Below are positions 46,630 through 57,996 of a stretch of 64,000 bases of DNA, one piece after another. Location of the stretch: contig NC_084887.1 of the NCBI RefSeq assembly GCF_958979055.1, positions 33,830,620-33,894,619 of the forward strand, read 5' to 3'. Under the pieces are notes generated by a model. That model searched no databases and was not told the DNA's origin. It worked only from the letters and a program-made list of their open reading frames with translations. This stretch comes from Alnus glutinosa (taxonomy: Eukaryota; Streptophyta; Magnoliopsida; Fagales; Betulaceae). The first letter of the stretch is position 1. The number at the start of each line of letters is the position of its first letter. The position numbers and the translations under genes are program-made.

Positions 46630-47872
46630 ATTCTTAACACAAATTTGTATAAAGAGATGATATTGTAAATTCTTCTCACAAGGTGGCCCATTCGATCAAT
46701 GATGTATTCTTATAGCAAAATACAACCTGACTCTAATTCTGGTTCTTATTCTTCTGACTGTTTTATTGTCTAATTTTTAATTTATTATTATTATTATTTT
46801 TTTGTTGAAAAGATAAAATTTAAAAATGTTATTGCACGACAATTACAAGGTATTGTTTCGTTTTGAACCACTTCAATAAGATGTCGTTCAATAAGTGCAC
46901 CATTTTGACAAATAATAATAATAATAACAACATATCAGCTATGCTTATTACCTTCTCGCAAATACCATTTTTTTCCTTCAAAATAAAAAACAATTAAAAA
47001 ATTTTAAAAAAAAATTAAGGAGTTAAAAAAAGAAGAAATATGGTTGACTGTACAACTGCCCCGACTAAATCTGAATGGTTGTGTAGTTACTTCAATCAAC
47101 TGAAAGGCGATTACACGATCACATTAACCATCACAAAGGAAGTCGCGTGGTTAGCTCAATGGCCACCCTTCCTCCACTTACGGCGGCCACCCGACCACTT
47201 TATTTTTAAAAAGTATCTTAAAATTTTATAAATAATAAGTGAGCTCTAATTTTTTTTTATTATTATTTTTTTGAAAGAAAGTGAGCTCTAATTTATGCAA
47301 AAAAGTTGTTTCGTCAAAAATATATTTTGTTAATGTATTAATTAAAACAGAAAATATCTGTATAATGGAGTGAGAGCCAAGTAATTTGGTTTGGAATAAC
47401 TTGAATAAAGAGGCGTCCAAAGTAGAATTATCAAATTCTCCTCCGTTTTCCGTTTCTGATAAACCTGAATCAATTTTTTTCTGTTTTCTTAGTTTTTACT
47501 TGAACGTGTAATCAGGATTTCCACGAAGTCGTGGACGACCAAACCACGGTCCACTCCTCCTACCTCCCAATTAACACACACTGCCTCTACACCCTGATTT
47601 TTTCCTACTAATCCAACATTTTTCACCAGCAAATTCACATACCCATCTGCTTGTTTCCCGGGAAAATCCCACCCAAACATAACCCCCCCCCCCCCCCCCC
47701 CAAAAAAAAAAAAAAAAGAAAAACCCGTATTTCTTTTCTTTTTAAATATTGCCACCTGATTTGTGGTTAGTTCTGTTTAACACTCCGTATTCAACTCAGG
47801 TTCTAGTTGTTTGTTTCGCGAGAAAATTTCACCCATTCGAACGGAGGAGAAACGAGAACCCTTTTGCCCACT
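46630..47872. other. Spacer between PTEN1 and the E4 gene
   Basis: Holds PTEN1 3' untranslated DNA and the promoter and leader of the E4 gene. A homopolymer pair, 19 C followed by about 16 A (47683-47716), lies about 160 bp upstream of the E4 start codon. TAA trinucleotide runs occur near 46780 and 46910. No gene seen. Confidence 0.55.
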
Positions 47873-50800
47873 ATGGCGGCCCCGAAACCCCAAAAGAGGT
47901 CCGCGGAGGAAATCGAGGACATAATCCTCCGGAAAATCTTCCTGGTATCGCTGACGGATTCGGCCGAATCATCATCAACGTCCGATCCCCGGGTCGTCTA
48001 CCTGGAGATGACCGCGGCGGAGATTCTGAGCGAGAGCAAGGAGCTGAGGCTCTCGAGGGACTTGATGGAGAGGATCCTGATCGATCGCCTCTCGGGGAGT
48101 TTCGTCTCGACCGAACCGCCATTCCAGTATCTTGTTGGGTGCTATCGGCGAGCCTACGAGGAGGGCAAGAAGATAGCTTCCATGAAGGACAAGAACGTGA
48201 AGTCCGATATGGAGTCGGTGGTGAAGCAAGCCAAGAAATTGGCGGTCTCGTACTGTAGGATTCACTTGGGGAACCCCGAATTGTTTCCAAATGCGAATTC
48301 GAAGTCGGGTTCTGGTAATTCGCCGTTGTTGCCGCTGGTTTTCGCTGAGGTTGGGGGCTCGGTGGACGGGTTCGGAGGTGGTGGTAGCAGTGCGGGGACA
48401 CAGTGCCCACCTGGGTTCTTGGAGGAGTTCTTTAGGGACTCGGATTTCGACAGCTTGGACCCCATTTTGAAGGGGTTGTATGAGGACTTGAGGGGCAGTG
48501 TGCTCAAGGTCTCGGCGCTCGGGAACTTTCAGCAGCCTTTGAGGGCTTTGCTGTATTTGGTTAGCTTCCCGGTTGGTGCCAAATCGTTGGTGAATCACCT
48601 GTGGTGGATTCCCAAAGGCGCGTATTTGAACGGCCGGGTTATTGAGATGACCAGCATATTGGGGCCGTTTTTTCATGTTAGTGCTCTGCCTGATCATGCC
48701 ATTTTCAAGAGCCAGCCTGATGTGGGGTGAGTGGATTTTCATGTGCGGTGCTTGGGCTTTTGTTGGTTGAAATTTTATTTTTGTTATCACGGTTTTAACT
48801 TGGTTTGGTGTGGTGGCTAGGATATGTAGGAAGAGAGAAGAATCAAATTTTAGAATCTTTGGTTTCTGATTGTTTAGTGTTGTAGAGAACAGAAGTTTTA
48901 CTTGATTGAACATAAGGCAGCTGTTTGGCTTAATTAAAATATGCCTTTTTTTTTTTTTTTTTTTAAGAACCAAAAGCAAGAGGAAATGACTCAACTTTAT
49001 AGGTTTCTACCCCCCTTTGCTTCTTTGTTTCTGAACAGCTATCGGAGTCTATGGATAATGCATGTGTTGCTTTGTCTGTAAATTAGGACACTGTCACATG
49101 TATTTAGTGTGCCTGTCAGTAAAAAAAAAAAACTAAATTAAGAAATGATGGATGTTTAATATTGTACAACTTTTTTATCACTTCTTCAACCTCTCAATCT
49201 GCTTAGCCTTTTACTGATTTGGCTAAACTGCAGCTCGGTTGTGGATTGAAAAGAGGAGGGGAAATTAACATTAGAATGAGATCATTTTCATCTGTTTATA
49301 TACACTGGATCTGAGCTCATTCTGGGTCATAGTCTAGGTAGGAGCTCTAAAATGGTGGTTGAATGCAAAGGCTTGTGAGTTGAAACTTCTTTAGCTTCTG
49401 GTGACAGTATTAGGGGCTGAAGTGAGCTGATCAAACTACATTATTGAGCTAATTGGAGGCCCACTATTATAGCAATTGTAGGGCATGGTTGAGTGTTATT
49501 GATATTGGTTTAGGTTCCTTCATGCAAATGAACAGTAGGTGATGATATCAGGGGATTTGCTCTCTGATGTATTGATGTTGGTTTTAATGTAGCTTCTATT
49601 GTGTGTAGTTGATTGATCCATTTATCAGAACAAGGTGTTGACTGTATACTATCTTAAAGCTAGGATATGAAATTACTGCATTGCTGTGTTATATGCCGTT
49701 CTGAGTTTAAGTTTGTGAGTCTCTTTCGATCTTTGTGGGTCTTTTTTATGGGATTTTTCTTTTGCTCAGTTTAGGACCACAGATTTTTTTTTTCCTTCCT
49801 TTGGCAAGGAAGTGATTTTCTCTTAGCTTTCAAATTGGAATAAGAGGAAAACTAAAAGGGTGATATGTGGTACTGTTGTTTGTTCCTGTTGGATGTAATC
49901 TAACCATACAATCAATGAGGGTTAAGATTAGTGATTGCGAAGAGTATGGCTTTGATTCTTGTTTCTTAATTTTTGCAGCTTCCTTTGGATGATTTAGTTA
50001 TGGATGAAATCCTATGTTCCTAGTTGTTTTTTTCCCCAACGCTTCCTGTTCAGAAAATTATTTCATGCTTGCTGGATTTTATCCCTATTGAACATGTGAA
50101 CCTATTCCTTTGGACTGCTCATGGACGGATATTTAAGAATGCTTTGTTACTAATGCATTATTACTCCCTGTAAAACACCAGACAGCAGTGCTTTTCAGAG
50201 GCATCAACTCGTCGACCGGCTGATTTATTATCCTCATTTGCCACAATTAAAACGGTCATGAATAACTTATATGATGGTCTAGCAGAAGTTCTTCTCTCAC
50301 TCCTTAAAAATACGGACACCCGTGAAAATGTGCTTGAGTATCTTGCAGAGGTGATCAATAAAAACTCGTCGAGGGCTCAAATCCAGGTTTTTCCCCAATT
50401 TTCACAACATTGTTAAAGTTGCAGTCACAATATATTAACAAACTTATTATATATTTTTCTCTACTTTTCTATGGATAAGGATGATTTTTGGTACTATTGT
50501 CACTTTCTTTTTCCTAACTTAACCTTGCGCTGTACATCACATTTAGGTTGATCCTCTATCGTGTGCAAGTTCAGGCATGTTTGTCAGTCTCAGTGCTGTT
50601 ATGCTTCGGCTGTGCGAGCCATTTTTAGACGCAAACTTAACAAAAAGGGATAAAATTGATCCCAAATATGTATTTCACAGTAACCGACTGGATTTAACGT
50701 GAGAGCTTTCTGTTTAATGGACTTTGATATTCTTCTCTAAGTTTATATAAAAATATCTCTTCTCCTAATCATTGTGGTGATTTTGCAGACGGTTGACTGC

Positions 50801-53800
50801 TCTCCATGCATCATCAGAAGAAGTTGCTGAATGGCTTAATAATACTAATTTGGGGAAAACTGATGGTGAAAATCGGTTGCTTCAATCTCAAGAAGCCACC
50901 AGTTCTGGCAGTGGTGCGAGTGGCTCCTCTAATGCAAAGCCAGCATCAAGCGGTGATAAAACTAAATATCCATTTATTTGCGAATGCTTCTTTATGACTG
51001 CAAGGGTGCTCGACTTGGGTTTATTAAAAGCATTTTCTGACTTTAAACATTTAGTTCAGGTAATAATACATGCTTTATATGAGTAGACATAAAATGCCAC
51101 ATTATTAGTTTGTTAGGGCTTAGTTGTCATTGTTAATGAGTAAGTACTTACTGTAGTCTTTTATGATCTGAATTTTTTCATATATACTCGTACTGTTTTT
51201 TACTGACTGATGGAAAGTAATGTAAATTATTTTAGGACATTCAAAGGTGTGAAGATAATCTCTCTACTCTTAAAGACATGCAAGGGCATTCTCCTACTCC
51301 AGCATTGGAGCTGGACATTTCTCGCCTTGAGAAAGAAATAGAGTTGTATTCACAGGAAAAGCTTTGTTATGAAGCTCAGATATTGAGGGTATGTCAGCTC
51401 TCTCTCTATCTCTCTATCTCTTTCTGCACGTGCATGCAGACATACATGCAGTACCCATGATTTTGATATCCTGCTACTCCTTGAAGTTCGTTTGACTCAT
51501 ATTCTGGTGGAGCATGGTCTGGAGACCAATGGTTTGAATCCATTGTGGTGGAAGGTGGCATCCTAGTGTCATAAGTTGGAGGGTCAATGTGTCTTCTAGT
51601 TGTTGGCATTCTTTTCAACTGTGGAGAAAACCTGTGATCATCACGTTCTTGATGGACTGTATTTGTTGTTCCCCTAATAGTTGTCAATCCGGGCCAGCAC
51701 TTGAGCCAAACCGAGGAGCCTCTGAGTTTCAGTTTTGCTAGATCCCAGCTTCTACATCTTAGTTCGAGCTTTTTCTTCTTCTTTTTAATTGACAGTTGTT
51801 CCTATTTTTCCTGTCCTTCTCTAATATTCCACTCAAGGCTTCTCTCTCTTCTTTCTAAAAGTAGTTCATTACTTTGGGCAAAGGATTATTAAAAATAATG
51901 ATCATTTGCTGCATTTATGAAGTGTGGATGCATCATGTGCTATCATATTTCTTTTATCATACACTTGATTATCAGATGATGTCTCTGTTTTTATTCACAA
52001 TTTTTTTTCCCTTTTCGGAAGTAACTACCTTGAATCAAAAGCCATTTCAAAAATTATTTCATTTTCTTTTTCTTTTCTTTTCCTTTTGGTGATTTGAAGG
52101 GTGCTTTCAACAATGTATCTTTGTCAGTTTAGTTTGTTGAACTATCTAAAGCTTTAAATGCACTTTTTTCTTCTGATTATTGACACTAGTGACCCTTACA
52201 ATATATTTTATTCCTTAGGATGGAGCACTTATTCAGAATGCTCTTTCTTTCTACCGGTTAGTGGTGATTTGGTTGGTTGGCCTGGTTGGTGGATTTAAGA
52301 TGCCTCTGCCATCCACTTGCCCAATGGAGTTTGCGTGTATGCCAGAGCATTTTCTGGAAGATGCCATGGAATTGCTTATTTTTGCTTCCCGGATTCCGAA
52401 AGCTTTGGATGGGGTCTTGCTGGTAGACTTCTAGTTGAAAAGTTTTATTCTGACTTATTCTCTACCTTCTCTCCAGAAGGTTTTCCGCTCGATAATAAAG
52501 TATTCGTTGTTGCCTGGCAGGATGACTTCATGAACTTTATTATCATGTTCATGGCAAGTCCAAATTTTATTAGAAACCCTTATCTCAGAGCAAAGATGGT
52601 TGAAGTGCTTAACTGCTGGATGCCACGTAGAAGGTCATTTGTCATCTTTCATTTTTTTTTTAATTGAAAGAGAGATTATTAAGTGCCCCTTAAATTTTCT
52701 AACTTAATAATGATGTCTGTGGCATTTCGTCTATTCCATGTGCAGTGGCTCATCTGTTACAGCTACTCTATTTGAAGGGCACCAACTGTCCCTTGAGTAT
52801 CTTGTGAAGAATCTTCTGAAGCTCTATGTTGACATTGAGTTCACTGGTTCTCACACGCAGGTGATTGCCACTTAATTCATGTTTTAAGGGTATAGAGGTA
52901 GTTGGAGCGACAATTGCAAGGGGTCCAAAAAACTGAGCAAAAAAAAAAAAAAAAAACTATAGGCTTTCTTGTCATTTTATTAGTAGTGGCCCCCTAAACA
53001 AATTCCAGTCCAGCTCGGCCTTCCCAAACTATTACCTGGCCAAGAAGGGTAGATTGATGAAAATGTATCGTTAGAAAGCTTTGGGGACTGTGTCACAAAG
53101 CCAGCTCTGACCAATGGCTAAAGATCCTTTCCTCATTCTAGCTTTTGGAGGCCCACATTTACCTTTTCTTGTGCATTCATAGTCTCATCCATCTTTCGCT
53201 GTTGTGGAGTACAGGAAGCTGTTGTTGATTGACCTGTTTGTTTTTTATCCTGTGCAGTTCTATGACAAGTTTAACATCCGTCACAATATTGCCGAACTTC
53301 TCGAATACCTGTGGCAGGTCCCTAGTCATCGTAATGCTTGGAGACAGGTAGAGCCTTCTTCATGGACTGATATACTCTCTCTTTCTCTCTCTCTGCTTGT
53401 GTGCACGCACATGTATGTGTCTGTCTTTGACTGCTGGTTTAAATTTATACCATATCAGATTGCCAAGGAGGAGGAAAAGGGTGTCTACTTGACTTTCTTA
53501 AACTTCCTGATTAATGATAGCATCTATCTTCTTGATGAAAGTCTTAACAAAATTCTTGAACTGAAAGAGTTGGAAGCCGAGATGTCAAATACTGCAGAAT
53601 GGGAGCGAAGACCAGCCCAAGAGAGGCAGGAGAGAACCCGACTATTCCACTCCCAAGAGAATGTCAGTTTGACTTTTTTCTTCTATGATATACATAACAC
53701 ATACGTATGTATTTATATGCATAAGTCATGAACCTAGAGTACCTAACAAATGGATATTCCTGGGTATTGTTATTGTTAGATTATCCGGATTGATATGAAG

Positions 53801-53987
53801 TTGGCAAATGAGGATGTGAGTATGCTGGCATTTACTTCGGAGCAGATTACAGTTCCTTTCCTACTTCCTGAGATGGTAACAACTTTTCCTTTCTTTACTA
53901 CCTATGTATGTTATCCCCAATGGTTTCAGTGGCCAAAATTGTGTTTCTGTCAAGTTTTGCGTTCTTAATTCTTTACAGCAATTGCTG

Positions 53988-54035
<48 letters not shown>

Positions 54036-55765
54036 GGTTGAGAGAGTGGCCAGCATGCTCAATTATTTTTTGTTTCAACTTGTGGGTCCCCAAAGAAAAT
54101 CTCTTACTCTGAAAGATCCTGAAAAATATGAATTCCGTCCAAAACAGTTGCTTAAGCAGGTTGGTATCAAGTAGATTTTAAGTTTCCTCTTCTGTTAAAC
54201 TTAATTTATCTTATTAAGTGGAGATATATATTTGAAGCCAAATAATTGGGTTATACTCGGTGGATTTGTAGTTTTAATACCAATTTGACAGAATGAGGTC
54301 TGACTGCTTGTGCTTATTAAGGTGTTTAAGGTGTCTGGTTAGGTTAAACTCGGACAATAATAAAACCTGGCATGGTCTGACCTTACCTTAAATTAAATCT
54401 AATATAGGTATGCAGTAAAGAACCCGTTGTATCATGGGTTTGATTAATCTCAATTTTCGAAGGGTAAATCGGTTTTCTTTTTTAACTTTAATTTGAATTG
54501 CATCCAAGATTGAATTTAGCGGGCTCAACAGATCAGTGAATTCTAGAATGGTGATTACCAATTAACGTTGTGATCACCATCTTGTGTTTTGAAGCTTTTG
54601 TGTAAAGTGAAACGTGGTTTAAACTTTTGAGCTTGCTGTAAACTGATTTCTATGTGTGCAAATTAATATATGTATAGGCCCTTTATTGGTTTTGAATTTT
54701 TCTGGTTGACCTTCAAATCTATAGACAAGGCAACATGGTTGTCATTGTTGATATATGCAGAAGTTGGGTGGGACTGAAAGAGATTGAGCTTGACTGTGTC
54801 AAAAAATTGGATATCAGTAGCTTTTTCTTTTCTTGGGTATGAATAGGGATATCAGTTATTTTGTTTCTTTTCCTCTCCATGTGGATTGGACAGTTGGATT
54901 AGCAATCTCATGGTGGTTTGAATAAAACAAAAAGATGAGAAGTAAAAAATACAAGTTTGGTAATGAAGCTGTAGTAGACATGTCATCTGACACTAATTTT
55001 TGTGTTGTGTTTTGTTGGAACATCAAATTTAGTGTAATGATTAGTGTCCAATATGGCAGACTTTGTGAATTCTTAGTCCTGTGATGGAAAGCTGATATAC
55101 AGGCTGACTGGGAATGACATTGTTCTGTCAGCCACTCAACTCCCATTTTGAACAAAAATGTTTACGTAATAATGCTTTATAGCCGGCCAGAAATTCATGC
55201 ACCGACTTTTAATGGTTTATTTGTAGATTGTCGACATATATGTTCATCTTGCGAAGGGTGATACGGAAAATATTTTCCCTGCTGCTATATCAAAAGATGG
55301 TCGATCATACAATGAACAGGTAATTCAGCTGCGGCAAAGAGTTCATTAACTACTCTTTATTTGACAGTTATTGTTTAGACTCGGTAAGAGATGTTTTTGG
55401 TTCTCCATCTCTTCTGAATCATATGGTTGGCTGAAAATAATTTGACAATTGGCGCTTGCTCCAGTTATTTAGTGCGGCAGCAGATGTTCTTCGAAGAATT
55501 GGTGAAGATGGGAGAGTAATACAGGAATTTATTGAGCTAGGTGCCAAGGCCGAAGTTGCAGCTTCTGAGGCAATGGACACTGAAGCTACTCTTGGAGAGA
55601 TACCTGATGAATTCCTTGACCCAATTCAAGTATGTCTACTTATTTTTGCGTTAGATTTCTGTCATTCTTTTGACAACTTGATGGGTAATACACGATTATC
55701 ATATCAGGATTTGAAATGCAATTGCACATGTGATCCATTTTTTGAACCCAAGCCGCCAACACCCA

Positions 55766-55796
<31 letters not shown>

Positions 55797-55959
55797 CCCA
55801 ACCACCACTTGTTGATATGTGATTATGTTTTTTTGTTTTTGTTTTGTGGCAGTACACTTTGATGAAGGATCCAGTTAAGTTACCTTCTTCAGGGATGACG
55901 GTAGACCGACCTGTCATTCAAAGGCATCTTCTTAGTGATAATGTATGTATATCTGCATA

Positions 55960-55996
<37 letters not shown>

Positions 55997-56210
55997 ATGT
56001 GTATGGTGATATGTTTGATGTGATGTGCAGACTGACCCTTTCAACCGTTCCCACCTTACTGCGGACATGCTGATTCCAAACAATGAATTGAAGGGAAGAA
56101 TTGAAGAGTTCATCAGGTCCCAGGAAATGAAGCAGCATGGGAAACGCCTTAGCAAGGAGAGCACCAAGGCGACAATACAAACCACGAATAGTGAAATGTT
56201 AATCGATTAG
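47873..56210 (+). CDS. MUSE3: Ubiquitin conjugation factor E4 (Ufd2-type, U-box), MUSE3/UBE4
   Basis: Sixteen exons join in frame: 47873-48726, 50182-50386, 50547-50698, 50789-51059, 51236-51388, 52219-52422, 52521-52633, 52746-52860, 53258-53347, 53459-53662, 53780-53875, 54037-54159, 55227-55319, 55465-55629, 55853-55942 and 56031-56210. The product is 1035 aa, close to the about 1038 aa I recall for Arabidopsis. The N-terminal region begins [20 protein letters not shown]. The long middle is the Ufd2 core (for example [20 protein letters not shown] and the [19 protein letters not shown] block). The C-terminal U-box begins about residue 938 with [20 protein letters not shown] and runs through [19 protein letters not shown]4 factors extend ubiquitin chains on pre-ubiquitinated substrates; the Arabidopsis protein limits NLR immune receptor levels. 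Exon 1 is GC-rich. Confidence 0.95.
53991..54033. repeat. CT microsatellite forming a 3' splice-site pyrimidine tract
   Basis: A (CT)n run of about 43 bases ends directly in CCAG, the acceptor of E4 exon 12 (exon from 54037). The polypyrimidine tract of this intron is therefore the microsatellite itself. Confidence 0.95.
55766..55793. repeat. 28-base poly(C) run in E4 intron 14
   Basis: An unbroken C run (G run on the minus strand), about 60 bases upstream of the acceptor of exon 15, which carries the first half of the U-box. Its length in the true genome may differ because homopolymers are error-prone in sequencing. Confidence 0.9.
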
Positions 56211-56817
56211 GACAGAGTGGTGTAGGATTCTGAATTTTGGAGATTCCTATGATGGGATCGAGACGGTGGAAAAGTGGATTTGTAATTATCTCAATGCCAG
56301 TCACAGCATTTATATGTTTAGAGTTTTAACATTATTTTTTTGTAAAAATTCAATGTAAGAAAAGCCGATTATGGATTTCATGATAATATTTTAGTTTCTG
56401 AAAGTTGGCTCTTGGTGGGTTTGGGGTCAGAGAACAAGTTTTGTCTGTGCACCATATTCTGAGGTAACCTTGCTTTGACAACCATTTCTTCCAAAATCAC
56501 TTCTCCTTTGTCATAGTTAATTTTTTGTTCAAAAAGCCAAATGAAGACGGTTTAAATTGTTGGGGATGATGCCAACTCTCAACACTTTCATGTTACAGGC
56601 TTTGTGAACATATATACTCGTTGCAACCACGATAGTGGATCCATTATTGTACGAGAGCCGATACATGGGGACGAAAAAACATCCTCCAACTCCCTCTTTT
56701 TAATTTAAGGACACTTTTTTATCTTTTTTTATTTAAAAACACAAAAGGGGGGTGGGGGACGGTTTTTCGTCTCCCACAAATCATTTCCCTTATTGTACTC
56801 CTTCCTGTTTTGGGATT

Positions 56818-57404
56818 GAGAAATGCTAAACGAACTTTCTATTTTACTTCAAGGTCTTACGAGCTGATTTGACAGTGCGATGTGATTGTTACATGAGCTA
56901 AATTGAGGCGACAGTTCATGTGATGTAACGCGCAAGGTAAAAAAAAAAAAATCCAAATTATTTCGGCATGGTTAGACCACCCATTTGTTTTACACTTTGA
57001 GAAGGTAGTCGTACTACTCCGAAAGCCACCTATCACCCATTAAACTTTAAGGGTAGTCATACTGCTCCAAGAGACACCTCCCGCTAATAAGATTTTGTAG
57101 CCACGATCACTCCAATCTGGTGTAGAACTGACTACACCAAATTTAATATGCACGAGAGTGAAGTTGCAAATCTAGTATGCACAAAAACGAAGTCATTGGC
57201 TTGTTTCACACCAAATCCAGTGGTCACGATCACCCTACGTAGTGGTTGGAGGTAGCATCGATTAACAGAGAAGGAGATGGATAGGGTTTCAATATCTTAA
57301 ATTTTTTGAAATGGACGATAAAAGAGGGAGCATTCATTTGTCCCACAGCCATATCAGCGCGCAAGACCAATTCGTTAAATTTTACTTAATATTTAGCATT
57401 TCTC
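56818..57404. mobile_element. Element with GAGAAATGCTAAA inverted ends (587 bp)
   Basis: The left end GAGAAATGCTAAACGA mirrors the reversed right end GAGAAATGCTAAATATT. The inside holds repeated phrases around CACTCC-AGCCACC and GTAGTC-TACT in both orientations. No protein is coded and no clear target duplication was found. Confidence 0.5.
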
Positions 57405-57449
57405 TGAGTTTTGGGCTTGTAGCCGCCTAGGTTGGTTTGAAAAATAAGA

Positions 57450-57622
57450 AATGCTAAATACTACCGTTCAATCCGACATTCATCTAACAAGACTGACATG
57501 ACATTCTCAATTAATCCTTTGATTAATCCTTGTTAAATAACAAAAAAGATCCGATGGTTGATTTGAAAGGCCACTACAATATTGTTGCATAATTGTAGGA
57601 TAAAAATATAGTATCTAGCATT
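57450..57622. mobile_element. Smaller element with AATGCTA inverted ends (173 bp)
   Basis: AATGCTAAATACT at the left mirrors AATGCTAGATACT at the reversed right end. The ends resemble those of the neighbouring 587-bp element. Non-coding; superfamily not assigned. Confidence 0.45.
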
Positions 57623-57996
57623 ATTATAACTAAATGTGTAACACATACCACCAAACATGCAATTTACCATTTGTTAAAGAAAATAGGAGGAAGTCAATTA
57701 ACAACAAATGCATTTCTTGTAAACAAATTCATAACCGAAGTGGGCAATCCTCGACCCACGCTCAGAATCTTTCGCAGTACGCACTAAAGGCAAAGCTTTC
57801 CCAGTAAGTTTGCCGCCATACAGCCTTGTCTCACCTGGGTTTCGACAGCTGACCGAAACAAAAATAAATCAAGCAAATCACTTCTGTTTCCGTGGGTGGC
57901 TTATAGAGGACTTCTTTTCGTATTTCGTGTCACTTTTTGAAGCCATTTTCTGCATAAATTCTTAAACTCGCAAATGGTTGAACTGCCGATTCTCTA

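Larger units (their letters stand above)
56211..57996. other. Convergent spacer between E4 and the SpoU gene
   Basis: Both neighbouring genes end here. The spacer contains two elements with GAAATGCTAA-type inverted ends (56818-57404 and 57450-57622). No gene seen. The E4 3' untranslated region covers about the first 170-400 bases. Confidence 0.6.

Noticed and set aside
47749..48994. Long frames of 169-339 codons in other frames or on the minus strand
   Set aside because: Shadows of the GC-rich first exon of the E4 gene.
55699..55917. Open frames with poly-Pro or poly-Gly
   Set aside because: Produced by the 28-base poly(C) run in an intron.
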